Part shown: one piece after another, positions 1 through 10,949 of the stretch | How the letters are laid out: each line of letters starts with the position of its first letter | Position numbering within the stretch: position 1 is the stretch's first letter | Source: Zingiber officinale | Taxonomy: Eukaryota > Streptophyta > Magnoliopsida > Zingiberales > Zingiberaceae | Length of the DNA stretch: 64,000 nt | NCBI RefSeq assembly: GCF_018446385.1 | Contig: NC_055996.1 | Span: 128,202,532 to 128,266,531, forward strand | Reading direction: 5' to 3' | Notes under the pieces: model-generated | Told to the model about the DNA's origin: nothing | Database searches by the model: none | Seen by the model: the letters and a program-made list of their open reading frames with translations, nothing else | Translations under genes and position numbers: made by a program

Positions 1-323
1 AGGGTAATGACTCATTGAAGGGGAGGTACATGGGAATGAGTTATTACCCAATTTTAAGGATTCATTCCCCACTCCTATTATCCTAAACCAAATGCCCCCT
101 AAGTATAATCACGACAATAAAAACACAATTATGAGTTCGTGGTGCAGTAATTACGAGCAAATAATAAAAAGATTAAATTTTAAATAAGATAAATATTTTA
201 AAAATTGATCGCACATAAATTGTACTTCGAATTTGTTAAATAGACGAACCCTTTCAAAATTAGTTAGCAATATCTAAAATATTAAGAAAAAAAATAATTG
301 TGAACGTTTCTAAAATATAAATT

Positions 324-396
324 TGGGCCGAGTCCATAAAAAGCCCAGCACAGCTCTCCCATTTTGTCGAGAGTTCTATGCAGTCCCAAAACCCTA
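324..396 (+). promoter_or_regulatory. Proximal promoter motifs of CPN10 (site II pair and telo-box)
   Basis: Two site II-type elements lie close together: TGGGCC at 324-329 and AGCCCA (reverse of TGGGCT) at 342-347. A telo-box AAACCCTAG follows at 388-396. Site II plus telo-box is a known pairing in promoters of plant genes for mitochondrial and ribosomal proteins, bound by TCP and Myb-like factors. This fits the chaperonin gene starting at 622. The transcription start itself cannot be seen. Confidence 0.55.
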
Positions 397-621
397 GATG
401 CCAAAATCAAATGTGCAGCAGGGATTCGCAGACTGTCACCGCGCAGTCCGCATTTGCCCTTCCTCCCGTGCCGAGCGAAATGGGAATGAGAGGGTAGTTC
501 GAGAAGCGATTGAGGGGGTGTTTAGGGTATTTCGTTGCTTCCATAACCCCTTCTTAAGCCCTTCGAGCCAAAGGTGTTTCCAAGTCGTTCGCCGTCGCCT
601 CTGCTTCTCGTGTTCATTTCG

Positions 622-3600
622 ATGGCAAGGCGTCTGATTCCTTCCCTAAACCGTGTTCTCGTGGAGAAGATCGTCCCTCCCTCCAAGAACAGCTCCGGGA
701 TACTTCTGCCGGAGAAGACGAACCAGGTGATTAATGGGGCCTTGATTTTGTAATTTGGATGAGTGAAATTGAGTCTTGATTTCTATTTGAAAATCTGTGG
801 TTATTTATGCGCATTGCTTCGGTTTTATGCCAAAAGAAATGAAATTAATGATGAATTTGCTCCGTAAGTACTATTTTATCGAGGATTTACTTTTCGTCAT
901 TACCTGAGAGGTGGATAAAGTCTACAAGACTCAATTTTTTTACCCTTTTGAATGCAAACTCGGGGATTAAAAGATAAGGGTTCATGACGTCTTTTTTGAG
1001 AAATATAAAGTCGGATGTTCTATTTTGTGATTTATTCTCGGAAGGTTTTGCTACAGAGTTATGAGGTTGGTCACATTGGTGATGATGCTTCTGTTAGTTC
1101 AAATTGCCTCATTCTTTAGTTTTCTTACTCATGCTTATACAGGAATTGGATATAAGAAAAAAAAAAAGACCCAAATCCATTTTCATATCGTATGTTAGGC
1201 GATGTGAAACTATGATAAACATGCATATAAAACGAGGAAGAGGAAGACCAAAAAAGACTTGGTTAGCAACAATAAAACAAGATAAAATTTATTTAAATAT
1301 AGATGATGATATAATAGGAGATAGAGCTCAATGGCGTAAAAGGATTCATACAGCCGACCCCACTTAGTGGGAAAAGGCTTGGTTGTTGTTGTTGTTGTTG
1401 TATGTTAGGTCGGCATTTAGCAAAGGTAGATCAAAGGGTGACATTTTAAGCAGCATGATAACTTAAAGATACTGTTGGCTTAAAACAAGGTTACTCATTT
1501 TGATGTTTATTACTCTACGTCGCTCGTGTGGAAGATCTATATACCAAGTTATCCATTAAAGCAGTTTTTTCCTTGTAATCTGATCTATATTGCAATGCAC
1601 ACATAGATGTCTTGCACCGTTCTTGGTTTAAATCCACTCAGAAGTCCGTAAAAAAAGGAATATTATTGGAATTGTGCCCTTGCCTGGTAGATCTTTGCTA
1701 AAATAACCATGAACAGCAATTAGTTGCAACTTTGCTTGTCTAATGAACAGCCAGTGCTGATAGTAAGGCCTACTGATTTTGTATAAACATACACGCACAT
1801 TTAAAATTCGATGTTCATAGATCATGCTAACATCATTAGGATTTTGTCGGATAACAATCAAGTTATTTATAGCTTGGTACCAGAATGAGTAACATGTGAA
1901 GTTTAAGGCTGTGAACAAGCAGAGGGCTGCCAAGCTTGATGATATTCAAGTTTTTTATCAGGATTTAGCAAAACAAGTTTAAAATAAAGCTAAATCTGAG
2001 ATCAATGGTAATTGAGTTTAACATATTGAGTTGGAGCTTGAATATCAAAAATGTTTATGGAGTACAAATCAAGCTCAACAAAGACAAGGCCATACTTAAA
2101 AAATAACTAACATTCAATTCAGTATGCGAAATTTATTTATTTATATTTTTCTGTAACATACTGTAGATAACAATGCTTAGAATGCAATCAAAAGTCTATG
2201 CTGATCTAAGGGAAAATACCATCTTTTAAATTGTTTGTTGATTTAGTTAACTTATCTATATTTTCATATTTTAGCATAACGTTAATTATAAACTAGTTTT
2301 CTTTCATTATGGCTTTATGACTATTGACTATTAATTTACTGAATAGCTCTTCTCTAAGATAATGTCTCTATGCTCTTCTCCATCATCTTCTCTTCTCTAT
2401 TTTTCATCTTCAACGTTTACAGATGTTCCCTTCAAAACAGCAAAATAGGCTAAATAGCTAGTTAAGGCTGTAGAAATCTTACTTGCTGCAATTTTTGTTC
2501 ACCGTCACTCTTTCTTTCAGTTTGATTAAAATATTTTGTTAAATGTCTCAAATTGCTCCATATGATTATCTTTAATTTATCACTGTACATGTGAACCAGA
2601 TCATTAAGTTTTTTTTTTGGTGACGCACATCTTAAGTTTCAGAAAGCAGTTATTATACTACTATTCTATGTGTAATCTTGTGAAGATTTTCGCTTTCATT
2701 CATTTAACTAATTGTTTGTTGAATAAGCGATTCTCAGTAATGTTAGTTCATAATATGTGAGATGGTAACATTTTTTTTAGTAGTGGATATGGGTTTTACT
2801 TGTTTATTTGCTCTCTATTTGCAGTTAAACTCTGGAAAAGTTATAGCAGTAGGCGCTGGAGCACGTGATAGGGATGGGAAACTTATCCCAGTTACCGTGA
2901 AGGAAGGTGATACTGTTCTACTGCCCGAATATGGAGGGACTGAGGTTAAGCTTGGTGATAAAGAGTATGCTTATCTTACTTCTATGATCTGTCTTCTCTA
3001 TAGTTATTTGCATTGTGAAGAAAGTAGGCAAAAGTTCTGAGGGTTTATCATTGTTTCAAAGTTTTTGTTATTTGCTTTATATGCTTTCCCTGGTTATCCA
3101 CGTTCAATATCCGTTTTGGCATGGGGACCAAAGTAATTTATCATATAACATGATTCAATTAGTTCACAAATTTAAGAAATACCTCAATTGACTAAGATAG
3201 ATGAAAATATTAGCCAATAGAAGGTTCATTTGAACTTGGAATCATTTCAATTCACAAATAATGTGGAAGTAATAACTTGGAAGTTTGTTAGAGTTGGGCT
3301 AGTCGATGAAACTTCTGCATTATTTATGATCCTATATGGTCATGTTGATGACAAATACAATGCTGCACCTAGCTGCTAGATCTTGTTAATTATGGGTTGG
3401 ACAAGAATAAGGAGATAATGTGTTGCAGAACATTTTGTTTTCTTCACGAGGTGCTTTAGTGCCCATTTAGTTATCTATTCTGTCAGACTGTCAAGAATAC
3501 GTTACATTCATCCCCTCACAGCTGAAAGTTCTGGGACAAAGTGGCTGCCAATCAATTCTAACTGTTACTTCATCAACTGATTTTTTAGTTTTGGGCTAGT

Positions 3601-3961
3601 GAAGAATACTTACTCACCCATAAAGGGGGATTATTAAGGGGTTTAATTATATAGATTGGATCCTCTATTGCTGTTTTGAATTTTTGAGGATGGCGATTAT
3701 ATGGTAAAATATTCCATATGGAAAGCATCTCTTGAAGAAAGATGATTTTATTGACTGCTATCACTAAAGATAACCGTTTTAAACTAGTTATTAACTTGAG
3801 TGGATGTTACACACTTACCTAATGTGTTTACCTCAGTTGCCTAATTTACTTGGTCATGTCTGATATGGTAGTATGGATCTTCCTGATCTGAGATGGTGCT
3901 GGCCGTTTTCAGGTTTCACCTCTACCCAGAGGACGACATTCTTGGGACCCTTCATGATTGA
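622..3961 (+). CDS. CPN10: 10-kDa chaperonin (GroES/HSP10 family), probably mitochondrial
   Basis: Co-chaperonin that caps the CPN60 ring as a heptamer and helps fold imported matrix proteins. Three exons are read: 622-726, 2825-2964 and 3913-3961, all with GT-AG borders and unbroken frame, giving 97 aa, the usual family length. The N-terminus [20 protein letters not shown] matches plant mitochondrial CPN10, which is imported without a long cleaved presequence. The mobile loop that contacts CPN60 is around residues 20-32 ([12 protein letters not shown]). The body [20 protein letters not shown] (residues 60-79) is typical. The end reads [16 protein letters not shown]; the proline sits where family members usually have arginine. 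Intron 1 is about 2.1 kb and holds a LINE fragment. The start at 622 gives the conserved N-terminus; an upstream ATG at 398 opens a different frame that overlaps this start. Single-domain CPN10, not the double plastid CPN20. Confidence 0.95.
1200..1399 (+). mobile_element. 5'-truncated RTE-type LINE tail in CPN10 intron 1
   Basis: The last part of a LINE reverse transcriptase reads [20 protein letters not shown] and ends in HTADPT, followed by a TTG-repeat 3' tail at about 1381-1399. Such TTG tails are typical of plant RTE LINEs. A 10-bp target-site duplication GTATGTTAGG flanks it at 1190-1199 and 1400-1409, so the 200-bp fragment is a complete but 5'-truncated insertion. It shares its coding end with the larger copy at 6537-7154. 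Confidence 0.85.
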
Positions 3962-4210
3962 TTTCCAAGTAGATAAAGTATATCACTTGTCTCGGAATGC
4001 TTTTACAATTGTGGCGGAGATGTAATGAGAGTTGAACTCGTGTACTTCGTGTATCCTTTTTGGAGCACTGAAACTTTTATAATTTAAATGCAGGATTTTG
4101 TTTCTTTTCCGCTAATATTTTGTAGATTCGACCGCCAGGTATGACAATCTGTGATATTTTCAAATATCCTAGAGATTATGCCTTTGGCTTCGAGTTGGGT
4201 ATTGTATTGG
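3962..4210. other. CPN10 3' flank
   Basis: Presumed 3' UTR and downstream flank of CPN10. No separate gene or repeat is recognised here before the MITE at 4211. Confidence 0.4.
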
Positions 4211-4472
4211 TGAGCATATCTCTTGGTCCACAAAAAAAAAAGTGGATCAAGAGATGGACTACTTGTAATTACGGTCGGATTGTGGCCGCGATTTAATCAT
4301 AATTGATTGCGATCTGTCTTTGGATTTACCCTCTCCACTAGATTATAATTTGGGTCGGAGGTTGTCAATTGTGATTGAATTGTGGTCATAATTCGATTGT
4401 AATTACAATGGACCGTAATTACAAGTGGTCCATCCTCTGATCATTTTTTTATGGACTAGGAGATATGGTCTC
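4211..4472. mobile_element. MITE with long terminal inverted repeats (Mutator-type)
   Basis: A 262-bp foldback element. The left arm runs from TGAGCATATCTCTTGGTCC through GATGGACTACTTGTAATTAC. The right arm is its reverse complement, with GTAATTACAAGTGGTCCATC near 4412-4431 and GGACTAGGAGATATGGTCTC at the end. Arms are about 60 bp. Flanks ATTGTATTGG (4201-4210) and ATTGTACTGG (4473-4482) look like a 10-bp target-site duplication with one mismatch, close to the 9-bp duplication expected for MULE-derived MITEs. Its interior resembles the outer arms of the large MULE at 38.3-42 kb. No coding capacity. Confidence 0.75.
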
Positions 4473-4482
4473 ATTGTACTGG

Positions 4483-6521
4483 AAATCATTTTTGATTTTT
4501 CATGACTTGTTTCTGAATACAAAGCATTGGTCGTGGAAAGGAATAGGCACTTGAGTGTTCTTAAGGTTGGTTGTTTATGATTAAACGGTACATGCTCTTA
4601 TGATTGTTTCAAGACTATTGTTCTCAGAGGTTTTGAACTATTTGGTATTATACAATTATTGCCTGTAACACAAATGAACAAAATCTTCAGTACAGTAGGA
4701 TCTGCTAAAAACTTTTTTTTTTTTTTCATTTTTTGTGAATAAAAGGGCCAACCTATATGGTATTGCTGGAAGGATAATTGATGTCTAATAGTGTTATTGT
4801 GCTTGTTTGTCATTATTTCCTTGCTCGTGGAGGCGTGATTAAATTAGCTACTACATGAGCTTCAAGGCTAAAACGTTCATATTGGATCCAAGTCAATAAT
4901 CTCGACCCAATATTCAACAATTATTATAAGCAAAACTCACCTCGATCGCCAACCTTGTCAATTTCTCATATTGGTCTTAGTGTTTGAGTTTCAAACTCAT
5001 TTCTCAGATTCAAACCATTTATTGTTCTTTGATTCTCATTATAGCAAAAGACGATTAATCTTTGGTCTCCTTATAGCACATCATCAAGTTAAAAAGATTT
5101 TTTTCCTGGATATATGCACGTTGAGACGTAATAAGCTTCGTGTTTGAGTATATGAAAGCATCTGTTAGGTAGAGAATTAACCAAATCAGCTGGCAACTTC
5201 GCTTACTCAGAAGCCTTGCATGCACTAAATTAATAGGGCGGTAGTCAGCAGCATTAAACATCTCTCGTCTCTTCAGTTCAATTCTAGAGTTGACATCGCA
5301 CTTTGGACCGCCCCAGTTCCCAACCGGCCAACCCCCACTTCCCTCTGCTCTCCGCCCACCAACTCGGCGACGATGACGACGACGAGCCCACTTGATTAAT
5401 GGAGGAGTAACGTGTTGCTAACTGAGCTCCGCCACTCCACTCACCAACTGCTCGACGAAATGCCAAGTGCTCCCTCCACTGCCATGCCCTCTCTTTCAGT
5501 ATATTTGTCTCTTCGATTGTGACCCCTACTTGTTCTTTGTCTTGCGATTAGTTAGTTAGTGGTTAGATTCTCTGCATTATATGTCTGGATTCAGAATTCT
5601 CATTTGACCACGGCGCGGTCTTTCACTGTCTACGTTGCAGAAACGGCAGACCAATCTCCAATGGAAGGAATGATGCACTTTATCTTTGTTCTGATGCCCG
5701 ACTGAAGTGGTCCAGTAAGATGCAAGAGATATCACATCAGTTAAGGGTGCACTTTCCACTCAGGAGTAGGAGACAGAGAAGCAGAGTAAAGAGGGTGGAG
5801 TGAACACTCCACGGACAAGGCAGGCAGGCCAACTGACCTAACTCCCTGTCGCAATTGAATAGCAACGCCTGCCGGACCAAACTATTATGATATTCTTCTT
5901 CATCTTGCTTTATATGAAAACTCATTTGATGACTCTTGAATTTAAGAGGAACTGATTTCTATTGATGATCGATTAATAGCAAAGCATAATTCCTCTTCCA
6001 CGTTTTCGTAAAGAAAGCATCTAGCACCTCAGCCTACATTGCAACTGTTAGATCCTCCCAATAATTAATCAGGCATTTAAAGTTAAATATTTAACTACGA
6101 TCTGTTACACAAAATATTTTTAAGTGGAACGATAAATTTAAGAATGTTGGCTGTTTGTATAAATGTTCAGGTGTGCTTTTCAATTTAACGCGATGGCTCG
6201 TCGTTAGAATTAATTGATTCAAACGGAATATTTACTTTTATAAATTTCTTCCGACTCATTTTTGCTCAATTGATAGTTAATTAAATATTCAAGCACGTGT
6301 TTTTTAATCACATAATATTTTAGACATGATTAAAAAAAATTTCTTTCAATTATATATGCATGATACTAATACAGTAGAAATCCAAAGATTCCGGAGTTAT
6401 GATTAAAAGTACTTGATGATCAATAATTCATTACGTGCCGGTTGTTAGTCATCGAATTCCCATACGCTATAAGATCTCATGCGCGACTGCTCATTTTTAA
6501 ACTTCTGTAAATTGTGTGAGG
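4483..6521. other. Gene-free stretch with a GC-richer patch
   Basis: Mostly AT-rich, with no ORF resembling a known family. A GC-richer patch at about 5284-5470 and a segment at 5577-5925 carry short open frames on the minus strand, but none shows a recognisable domain, splice pattern or codon bias. They may be relics of a promoter or first exon. Confidence 0.35.
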
Positions 6522-6536
6522 TTTTTTGTGTATCAA

Positions 6537-7154
6537 TACAACAACAATAATAACAAGTTTTTTCCCACCAGGTAAGGTCAATTGTATGAATCCTTTTATG
6601 TCATTAAGCCCTATCTCCTATTATATTATCATCTATATTTAAATAAATTTTATCTTGTTTTATTGTTGCTAATCAAGTCTTTTTTGGTCGTCCTCTTCCT
6701 CGTTTGATATGCATGTTTATCATGGTTTCACATCGCCTAACTGGAGTATTTATTGGTCGTCTAAGTACATGTCCGTACCATCTTAAACATGTCTCTCGGA
6801 GTTTGTCCTCAATAGATGCAACTCCGACTTTCTCTCTAATGCTCTCATTCCTTATTTTGTCCATCTTCGTATGTCCACACATCCACCTTAACATCCTCAT
6901 CTCTGCAACTCTCATCTTATGCTCATGTGCTCGAGTCATAGCCCAACATTCAGTTCCATATAACATAGCAGGTCTAACTGCGATTTTATAGAACTTACCT
7001 TTAAGTTTAAGAGGTACTTTACGATCACATAAAACACCATGCTCCCCTCCATTTCACCCATCCTGCTTGTATTCTATGTAAGACATCTCTCTCAATCTCT
7101 CCATCATTTTGTAAAAAAGATCCTAAATATTTTGTTTAAGAGGTCTAACTGCAG
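6537..7154 (-). mobile_element. RTE-type LINE fragment (reverse transcriptase C-terminus)
   Basis: The minus strand encodes MLYGTECWAMTRAHEHKMRV and then VGVASIEDKLRETCLRWYGH and GRGRPKKTW, the classic C-terminal part of the plant RTE LINE reverse transcriptase. It is preceded by KFYKIAVRPA. The 3' end, at the low-coordinate side, shows CAA repeats (6540-6555), the complement of the TTG tail. A 15-bp duplication with one mismatch flanks it: TTTTTTGTGTATCAA at 6522-6536 and TTTTTGGTGTATCAA at 7155-7169. The insertion is strongly 5'-truncated. The coding frame is interrupted downstream of the RPKKT motif, so it is a dead copy. Confidence 0.9.
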
Positions 7155-7169
7155 TTTTTGGTGTATCAA

Positions 7170-7479
7170 ATGCATGTATTTTTTTTTTTAATAATTTAAG
7201 TATTTAATTTTTACGATTGAATTAATTCTAAAAATGGTTGTCCAATTTCATGAAAATTTTTACCGACTATAAATTAAATTTAAAAATACATATAAGAATT
7301 ATTTTTTTAATATTTTTATTTTTTAAATCAGAAATAAACATATTTAATAAAATTTAAAATAAAAAAAAAAATGGAAAAACGGTTCCATGAACAGAGAGCC
7401 ACTTCCTCGTAATTACACAAAAGGGCTTCCTTCAGTATAGAAGGGAGCTCCTTCGCTAAAGCCACATCATCGTGGAGCT
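7170..7479. other. AT-rich spacer
   Basis: Low-complexity AT-rich DNA between two retroposons. No gene is seen. Confidence 0.4.
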
Positions 7480-7495
7480 CTAAAGACCTTAGTTT

Positions 7496-7696
7496 GTCCC
7501 CCGGGCGTAGCACAGATGGGGAGTGCATGGTTCTGTGGCCGAAAGGTCCAGGGGTCGATCCCCGGGGTGTCACTGCCTGGGGTTAACGTCTCCGCCATGC
7601 ACTTTCCACCTGTGTACCTGCATTTACCTCCCTCCATATTCGTGGGATCGGCTCTAGGGGGGCCGCTGATGTGGCAGTTCCACATTTTTTTTTTTT
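7496..7696 (+). mobile_element. tRNA-derived SINE with target-site duplications
   Basis: About 201 bp. A pol III A-box-like TAGCACAGATGG lies at 7508-7519 and a B-box-like GGTCGATCCCC at 7553-7563. The tRNA-unrelated body contains ATTTACCTCCCTC, and the 3' end is a T-run at about 7685-7696. The flanks CTAAAGACCTTAGTTT at 7480-7495 and 7697-7712 are identical 16-bp target-site duplications, so this is a complete, fairly recent insertion. It is not a functional tRNA gene, because no cloverleaf with a paired acceptor stem is seen. It shares the ATTTACCTCCCTC core with the SINE at 25997-26215. Confidence 0.88.
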
Positions 7697-7869
7697 CTAA
7701 AGACCTTAGTTTTGTGTTAAATTAATATCGTTTATTTTTAGCCTATCTATATTTTCTTTTATTTTAAATTTGGGAGAAGGAGATTTTAGTGAACTAAAAG
7801 TTAAAAGTTAAAAAAAAAAAAGAAGTAAAGAACAGAACTAAAAGTTGAAGTACAGAATTTATTTACAAG

Positions 7870-8570
7870 TGTTATTCTTAACTAATGAGACTAGCTAGGG
7901 CTCTATTTATATAGTCTATTGGTCGAATCTAACTTTTGCTGATGTGGCAGCTTTGGGCGCCTTGCATGACTCCAGGTGTCTAAGCGTGGATAAAACTTTA
8001 TACATATCATAACGATTTTGCATAGGATAAATTACACTTTATCAGGTCCGGGAGCCCGGACCGTGTTGACGCTGCTTCGAACAGCGCTTATGCTCGTCGA
8101 GGAGGCGCCCCTAGGCTGCCCCAGAGGGTCCAGCGCCCGGATTGTTTGGGCGCCCGAACCAATCTAGGCGCCCGGGCAGTCAACAACAGGTTGACTATCC
8201 AGATTCTCCTGCATTCCGACTCCATTCGTTTGGGCGATTTCGATCATTCAGAATAAAGCTCGCTCGAATCCATCTTCTGACCTTCCACTCGAGCAAGCTT
8301 CCGCTCAAACTTCTCGTCCCTCGAAAATGTCGCACGCTTCCTTCTTGTCCGTCAACGTACTCTTCCACAGCACCTCGTCCCTAGGACGGATCGAGCTCGT
8401 TGACTCTCTCCCATACCGTCCTTCTTGCTAGCTACGTCTTTTGTTCGACTTCTTATACTCCTAAATTCTACACACTAGACACAAAGCATCAAATATATAC
8501 ATGACTTAACTTGACTTGGTTGATTACATCAAAACCACCACGAGATACTTATAATATCTCTCTTTTTGAC
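7870..8570. mobile_element. Possible LTR-derived GC-rich segment
   Basis: A TATA-like box (TTTATATAG near 7906) is followed by a GC-rich block with repeated GGCGCCCGG-type motifs at about 8040-8180 and a CT-rich region to about 8460. Composition differs sharply from the AT-rich flanks and resembles a plant retrotransposon LTR and leader. I found no clear TG...CA ends, target duplication or coding region, so both boundaries and family are uncertain. It is a fossil if it is an LTR at all. Confidence 0.35.
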
Positions 8571-9276
8571 GTGGATCAACCCATTTTAAGTTAAGGTAAA
8601 ATAAATCATTAAAGTAAATGAATATGTAAATTAAAACATTAAATATATAGATTAAAATGTACCTTCCCTAAACTTAATCTATAATCCTCCTCTTTGATTA
8701 CATTAAAAATAAGGGTTAAAAAAAACTAAGGGTAACACAATCAGTGATTAACACTTAGAAAAAATTTGAATAGTATATTTTGAAAACTAAATTTTTTGTG
8801 ATTTAAAAATTAGGTTTTAAACTAAATAATTTTAAAATTAGTTTTAATAATTTAAAATTTTTAAAATTTTTTGTATCGGTTAAACATACTTATCTAAAAT
8901 AGATATAAAATTTTCAAAAAAAAATAATAATAATTAGAGCAGTAATTAATTATTCTATATAGAAAGGTATATTTGTAAATAAAATTTTTAAAAATAGATT
9001 TTTAACTCGAAAAATCTTTAAAAAATTTTGAGAATGTAAAATAGTAAGTATTTTTTTTTAAGAAAAAGTAAATTGTCAAGAATAGAATGTTTAAGAATTT
9101 TTAATATTAAAAATTAGTATTTAAATAAATAATCTATAGAAAATCAAATAACTGTCGAAAAATTTTAAAAAATTTTCTTAGACAGAGAACATGATGTCTT
9201 ATCACATTTTTTTTCAAAAATAACTCTGCAAAATAATTTTAAATTTAAATATATAAATTTTGCAATCCACTAATCA
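8571..9276. other. AT-rich spacer
   Basis: Very AT-rich sequence with short A and T runs. No coding signal or clear repeat is recognised. Confidence 0.5.
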
Positions 9277-10945
9277 GTCGGTCGAAACTCACTGATCGAC
9301 CTAGAGACCTCAAATTGCAACCATTTTAAGTCCTGTAGATTTCTAAAATTGTAAATATGCACTTCATTGTTATTTTCGGCATTACAAGTGGTGGTCCAAA
9401 GGTTTTGGAAAAAATAAATTCTCTTTTTTTTTAATTTTTTTTTCTCAATCCTATTGTAAGAGATCAAGTTCATGTTGGCATGATATCTCTTCATATTAGG
9501 CCTAATGTATCTCTCCATATCAGACCCAACAACAGAAAAAAGGAAAAAAAAGATTTATTTTTTCAAAACCTTTGGACAACCACTAGGAATGCCGAACATA
9601 ACAATGGAGAGCATATTTAGACTTTGCAATTTTTTGAAATCTGCAAGACTTGAAATGGTTGCAATCTGAGGTTTCTAGGTCGCTCAGTGGGTATTTAATC
9701 CCATTGATCAACCTAGAGACCTCAGATTGTAACCATTTCAGGTCCTGTAAATTTCTAAAATTACAAGAACTCTAAATATGCTCTCCATTGTTATTTTCAA
9801 CTTTACTAGTGGTGGTCCAAAGGTTTTAGAAAAAATAAATTCTCTTTTTTTCATCCTTTTTTATTATTTTTTTCTCAACCCTATTATAAGATATCAGGCC
9901 CACGTTGGGTCTGATATCACTTCATATCAGGCCCAACAATAGAAAAAAAAAAGAAAGAGAGATTTATTTTTTTCAAAACCTTTGGACAACCACTAGGAAT
10001 GTCGAAAATAATAATAGAGAGCATATTTAGATTTCTTGCAATTTTAGAAATCTATAGGATCTAAAATGGTTGCAATATGAGATCTCTAGGTCTATCAGTG
10101 GGTTTCGGTCTTGCAACTATTTCAAGTCCTGTAGATTTCTAAAATTGCAAGAAATCTAAATATATTCTCCATTGTTATTTTTGGCATTATTAGTAGTGGT
10201 TCAAAGGTTTTGAAAAAACTAAATTCTCTTTTTCTTCATTTTATATTTTTTTTTCTCAACCCTACAATAGGAGATCAAATTCACGTTATGCCCGATATCT
10301 CTTCATATCAGGCCCAACAACAGAAAAAAAAAAAGGAAAAAGGATAAAAAAAGAAAGAGAGATTTATTTTTTTCAAAACATTTGGACAACTACTAGGAAT
10401 GCTAAAATAAGACTCCTTGCCATTTTAGAAATCTACAAGACCTGAAATGATTACAATCTGAGCTCTCTAGGCCGATTAGCGGTCAATCCACTGATTAATT
10501 TAGAGAGCTCATATTGCAACCATTTCAGGTCTCGTAGATTTCTAAAATTGCAAGAAGTCTAAATATGCTCTCCATTGTTATTTTTGGCATTCCTAGTGGT
10601 TGTCCAAAGGTTTTAAAAATATTTTTCCTGGTCAAAACCCACTGATCGATCTAGAAACCTCAGATTGCAATCATTTCATGTCCTATGGATTTGTAGAATT
10701 GTAGAATGGCAAGAATTATAAATATGCTCTCCATTGTTATTTTCGACATCTCTAGTGGTTGTTCAAAGGTTTTTTAAAAAAAATAAATTCTTTTTTTTCC
10801 TTATTTTTTTCTTCTTTTTTGTCAACTCTATTATAGGAGATCAGACTCAGACCCACGTTGGACCTGATATCTCTTCATATCAGCCTTAATGTGGGTCCGA
10901 TATCTCTCCATATCATGCCCAACAATAGAAAAAAAAAAAAAGACA
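9277..10945. repeat. Array of alternating inverted repeats (tandem MITE-like units)
   Basis: One module, containing CTAGAGACCTCAGATTGCAA, CCATTTCAGGTCCTGTAGAT, ATGCTCTCCATTGTTATTTT and TGGTGGTCCAAAGGTTTT, alternates with its own reverse complement. Forward modules lie near 9293-9430, 9700-9850, 10115-10240, 10490-10625 and 10640-10800. Reverse modules lie near 9550-9695, 9960-10100 and 10360-10480. Forward plus reverse makes a hairpin unit of about 400 bp around a centre rich in A runs and CATATCAGGCCCAAC. Units therefore look like a MITE with 150-200-bp terminal repeats repeated head to tail, the last two incomplete. Divergence between units indicates an old array. No coding capacity. Confidence 0.8.
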
Positions 10946-10949
10946 GAAA

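Noticed and set aside
398-637. A separate protein gene upstream of CPN10
   Set aside because: It overlaps the CPN10 start in another frame and has no domain. Treated as a possible uORF instead.
7508-7563. Possible tRNA gene from A- and B-box motifs
   Set aside because: No cloverleaf or acceptor stem; target duplications and a T-run tail show it is a SINE. The same applies to 26146-26197.
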